Shown: positions 6,685-8,338 of the stretch, one piece after another
Layout: every line of letters starts with the position of its first letter
Position numbering within the stretch: the first letter of the stretch is position 1
Assembly (NCBI GenBank): GCA_025462805.1
Contig: JAOAPJ010000018.1
Coordinates: 1 to 8,338, forward strand
DNA length: 8,338 nucleotides
Origin: Acidobacteriaceae bacterium
Lineage (GTDB): Bacteria > Acidobacteriota > Terriglobia > Terriglobales > Acidobacteriaceae
Direction: 5' to 3'
Made by a program: the position numbers and the translations under genes
The notes under the pieces: generated by a model
Told to the model about the DNA's origin: nothing
The model's database searches: none
The model's input: the letters and a program-made list of their open reading frames with translations, nothing else

Positions 6685-7092
6685 ATGTCGCCCGAAGTGG
6701 AGCATCGCGCAGACTCGGAGAACAGCAACGGCCCGGCGGCCATCACCCTCCTGTGCGTGGGCAACGATGAGGCACTGCTCTCCTATCGCGCCAAGGTGCT
6801 TGAGCACGCAGGCTTTCAGGTCATCTGCGCCCGTCCCCAGCCCGAACAGCCCAACCAGTTCGCCAACCTCTGCCGCGTTCACGGACCAGCCATGCTGATC
6901 GCCTGCCATACCCTCTCCGCCGCTCAGCGGATCATGATGTCCAAAGAGCTGCGTAGCGCCTGCCCGAGCACCAAACTGCTCGCCCTCACCAACGGATCCC
7001 TCACCTCCGACGAGGCGCGCAGCTACGACTGGCTGCTCGACAGCCTCGACGGACCGGCAGCCCTCATCCAGCACATCCGCGCCAATCTCTGA
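6685..7092 (+). CDS. Stand-alone receiver-like (pseudo-response-regulator) protein
   Basis: A 135-residue protein with the alternating strand/helix pattern of a CheY-like receiver domain and no output domain. Predicted strands are ITLLCVGNDE (20-29), FQVICA (44-49), AMLIAC (69-74), KLLALTN (97-103) and a degenerate fifth near DWLLDSL (115-121). The acidic pair after strand 1 survives as NDE, and Thr102 sits where the switch Thr/Ser is expected. The phospho-acceptor Asp at the end of strand 3 is missing: the sequence reads MLIACHTLS, with Cys74 at the Asp position. The conserved Lys near strand 5 is also absent. It therefore probably cannot be phosphorylated in the standard way and may act by protein-protein contact. 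No histidine kinase is adjacent. The ATG at 6685 is chosen because of the GGAGAG site and because the upstream extension to 6568 is unlike a receiver N-terminus. Fold assignment is by pattern only. Confidence 0.7.
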   Translation: MSPEVEHRADSENSNGPAAITLLCVGNDEALLSYRAKVLEHAGFQVICARPQPEQPNQFANLCRVHGPAMLIACHTLSAAQRIMMSKELRSACPSTKLLALTNGSLTSDEARSYDWLLDSLDGPAALIQHIRANL

Positions 7093-7126
7093 CCGGCGCG
7101 CCCAGCGCTGCAGCCCACCGCGTCGA

Positions 7127-7137
7127 TTCGCTACGAT
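7127..7137 (+). promoter_or_regulatory. -10-like element of a probable leaderless promoter for the 88-aa gene
   Basis: TACGAT (7132-7137) is followed by six bases and then the ATG at 7144, with no Shine-Dalgarno. It is embedded in TTCGCTACGAT. The heptamer TTCGCTA (7127-7133) is identical to the one at 4352-4358, and in both cases its first base is 17 nt before the A of the ATG. Unlike the hydrolase promoter there is no matching TAGCGAA arm upstream. No -35 consensus is visible. Confidence 0.4.
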
Positions 7138-7143
7138 GGCCCT

Positions 7144-7410
7144 ATGCCAATCCGCAAAGAATGGACTGAATGGCACCTGACCCCGCGCGGCTGGGAGCAG
7201 GGCTCTACCCGGCGCGAGGGCCGCGGTAACGACTGGCGTGACGAGCCCGCCGATCGCCTCCTGAGCTATCAGTACTGCGAGCTGCACACCGCAAACCCGA
7301 AACCCACCATCAAGCACGAAGAGACCTGGCGCACCAAAGATCCCGCCGCCCTCACCCAGTTGCAACAAGCCCTCGCACGCCACGGTGAGGCCCCGCACCG
7401 CCTGGACTGA
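7144..7410 (+). CDS. Small Trp-rich hypothetical protein (88 aa)
   Basis: I do not recognise this family. It is an 88-residue, hydrophilic protein with no signal peptide or membrane segment. Five Trp residues fall mainly in the first 31 positions (W7, W10, W17, W31) and at W63, in a setting of charged residues (KEWTEWHLTPRGW, NDWRDEP, EETWRTKDP). The middle (RLLSYQYCELHTANPKPTIKHEETW) could form a beta-hairpin, and the end (DPAALTQLQQALARHG) looks helical. The balanced composition and the promoter-like element 6 nt before the ATG argue for a real gene rather than a chance frame. Its own promoter-like element suggests it is transcribed separately from the receiver-like gene 51 bp upstream. A nucleic-acid-binding or small regulatory role is possible but unsupported. 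Confidence 0.65.
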   Translation: MPIRKEWTEWHLTPRGWEQGSTRREGRGNDWRDEPADRLLSYQYCELHTANPKPTIKHEETWRTKDPAALTQLQQALARHGEAPHRLD

Positions 7411-7431
7411 CCAGGCCCGCGAACAACTCCA

Positions 7432-7486
7432 GGCAGGGGCATCCGCCCCTCGCCGGCACCCGCGGCAAGAACACCGCGTCTCCGGC
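7432..7486 (+). terminator. Tandem GC-rich hairpins after the 88-aa gene, possible terminator or attenuator
   Basis: Hairpin A: AGGGGC (7435-7440), loop ATCC, GCCCCT (7445-7450), extended by GGC (7432-7434) with GCC (7452-7454) across one bulged C. Hairpin B: GCCGG (7452-7456) with CCGGC (7482-7486), enclosing CGCGG (7461-7465) with CCGCG (7474-7478) around an 8-nt loop. A and B share bases 7452-7454, so their outermost pairs compete. There is no T-tract after either, so a standard intrinsic terminator is not shown. The structures fill most of the 126-bp gap before the transporter gene and would separate the two transcripts. Confidence 0.35.
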
Positions 7487-7515
7487 CAAACACCCGTCTC
7501 CCCAGCCGCCCATGT

Positions 7516-7521
7516 TAGTAT
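7516..7521 (+). promoter_or_regulatory. -10-like element upstream of the sugar transporter
   Basis: TAGTAT lies 15 nt before the ATG at 7537, predicting a transcription start near 7528-7530 and a leader of only about 7-9 nt. There is no Shine-Dalgarno sequence in front of the ATG. A -35 hexamer is not evident. This is a short-leader case rather than a strictly leaderless one. Confidence 0.35.
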
Positions 7522-7536
7522 CCCGTTTCATTGCAC

Positions 7537-8338
7537 ATGAGAATCAATCGCTACCTTGTCCGCAGCACGGTGGTCGGCGCGCTGGGCGGGCTGCTCTTTG
7601 GCTTCGACACCGCCGTCATCTCCGGCGCCACCCGCTCCCTCCGCCTCTACTTTCACCTCTCTGACAAGCAACTGGGCTGGGCCGTCGCTGTCGCCCTGTG
7701 GGGTGCCGTGGTGGGCGCCATCTTCTCCGGCATCCCCGGGGAGCGCTTCGGCCGCCGCGACTCCCTGCGCGTCATGGCCTTGTTCTATTTCCTCTCCGCC
7801 GTAGGCTGCGCCCTGGCCTGGAATATGCCCTCGCTCATGATCTTCCGCTTCATCGGCGGCGTCGCCATCGGTGGCTCCTCCGTGCTCGGCCCCATGTACA
7901 TCTCGGAGATCGCTCCCGCCCACCTGCGCGGCCGCCTGGTCGGCACCTTCCAGGTCAACATCGTCATCGGCATCCTGCTCGCCTACCTGTCCAACTACCT
8001 CATCGGACTCGCCAACCTCGGCCTCACCGAGTGGCGCTGGGAGCTCGGCATCGCCGCCATCCCCGCCTTCTTCTTTCTCACCATGCTGTTCGTTATTCCG
8101 CGCTCGCCCCGCTGGCTCTCGACCCAGAACCGCATCGCAGACGCCCGCGAGGTCCTCGAGCTGATCGGCAGCCCTAACAGCGAGGCTGAGCTCAGGGAGA
8201 TCGTCGCCTCGATCCACCTGGACCGCGCATCCGAACCCCTGCTCCAACGTAAGTACATGTTTCCGCTCATGTTGGCCTTGATGACCGGCGCCTTCAACCA
8301 GCTCTCCGGCATCAACGCGATCCTCTATTACCTCAACG
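7537..8338 (+). CDS. Sugar porter family MFS transporter (XylE/GalP-like), N-terminal part
   Basis: The first 267 residues of a 12-helix major facilitator of the sugar porter family; the frame runs off the right edge. It imports a hexose or pentose across the inner membrane. Compared with E. coli XylE, helix 1 keeps LLFGFDTAVISG, with D24 at the place of the proton-coupling Asp27. Helix 4 keeps its partner Arg (R104 in FRFIGG), and PMYISEIAPAHLRGRLV (119-135) is almost XylE-like. Gln139 matches the substrate-binding Gln168. Helix 7 reads NQLSGINAILYY, so Q255 and N260 match Gln289 and Asn294, but the first Gln of the usual QQ pair is Asn254. The helix 2-3 loop is GERFGRR, where DR.GRR is usual, and the post-helix-6 motif is PRSPRWL where PESPRWL is usual. 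The conserved Asp/Arg pair points to proton symport. The ATG at 7537 immediately precedes the helix-1 motif and has no Shine-Dalgarno. Confidence 0.92.
   Translation, partial: MRINRYLVRSTVVGALGGLLFGFDTAVISGATRSLRLYFHLSDKQLGWAVAVALWGAVVGAIFSGIPGERFGRRDSLRVMALFYFLSAVGCALAWNMPSLMIFRFIGGVAIGGSSVLGPMYISEIAPAHLRGRLVGTFQVNIVIGILLAYLSNYLIGLANLGLTEWRWELGIAAIPAFFFLTMLFVIPRSPRWLSTQNRIADAREVLELIGSPNSEAELREIVASIHLDRASEPLLQRKYMFPLMLALMTGAFNQLSGINAILYYLN

Noticed and set aside
7091..7112. Short palindromes GGCGCGCC and CAGCGCTG after the receiver-like gene
   Set aside because: Too short and GC-rich to be distinguished from background. No T-tract follows, so I do not call a terminator.
6619..7398. A 259-codon minus-strand open frame spanning the receiver-like and 88-aa genes
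   Set aside because: It crosses the intergenic gap without respecting gene limits and has Gly/Ala-rich shadow composition. The + strand genes have better start signals and fold-like patterns.
7528..8247. A 239-codon open frame on the minus strand opposite the transporter
   Set aside because: Glu/Asp/Gly/Ala-rich sequence of the sort produced opposite transmembrane helices; the + strand frame has the transporter motifs.
1..8338. Search for mobile elements, CRISPR repeats, tRNA/rRNA genes, riboswitches, and toxin-antitoxin or defence genes
   Set aside because: No transposase or integrase motif, repeat array, cloverleaf or defence-type domain was seen on reading both strands. The window looks like stable core chromosome.

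Overview
This is a compact, GC-rich, gene-dense chromosomal stretch with heavy use of C-ending codons. The protein set and codon style look most like an Acidobacteriota genome (the Terriglobus / Granulicella / Acidobacterium group). That placement is an inference from familiarity with such genomes; no rRNA or marker gene is present to fix it. I see no mobile element, CRISPR array, tRNA, rRNA or phage gene. The content is ordinary housekeeping and carbon metabolism, and I do not see a convincing new defence or biosynthetic system.

Layout, left to right. (1) The C-terminal end of an MscS-type mechanosensitive channel on the + strand. (2) A leftward block of three genes: an M20 metallopeptidase/deacylase, a small four-helix membrane protein 3 bp after it, and then, with its own promoter-like element, a large DUF255/YyaL thioredoxin-domain protein. 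The last of these converges on the MscS gene with one base between the stop codons. (3) A 196-bp divergent promoter region. (4) A rightward pair, 7 bp apart: a COG2945-type alpha/beta hydrolase and a MOFRL-type glycerate 2-kinase. (5) A 135-aa receiver-like protein lacking the phospho-acceptor Asp. (6) An 88-aa Trp-rich orphan protein. (7) The N-terminal 267 residues of a XylE-like sugar:H+ symporter, running off the right edge.

Functional links are loose. Glycerate kinase feeds glycerate into lower glycolysis as 2-phosphoglycerate, and the sugar porter imports hexose or pentose, so the right half leans to sugar and sugar-acid use. The two are separated by two unrelated genes and are probably not one operon.

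The most interesting signal is regulatory. Three genes (DUF255 protein, hydrolase, 88-aa protein) have a TANNNT -10-like hexamer exactly 6 nt before the ATG and no Shine-Dalgarno sequence, which is the signature of leaderless transcripts. Two of these also share an identical TTCGCTA heptamer 17 nt before the ATG. At the hydrolase that heptamer is one arm of a perfect 7-bp inverted repeat that looks like an operator.
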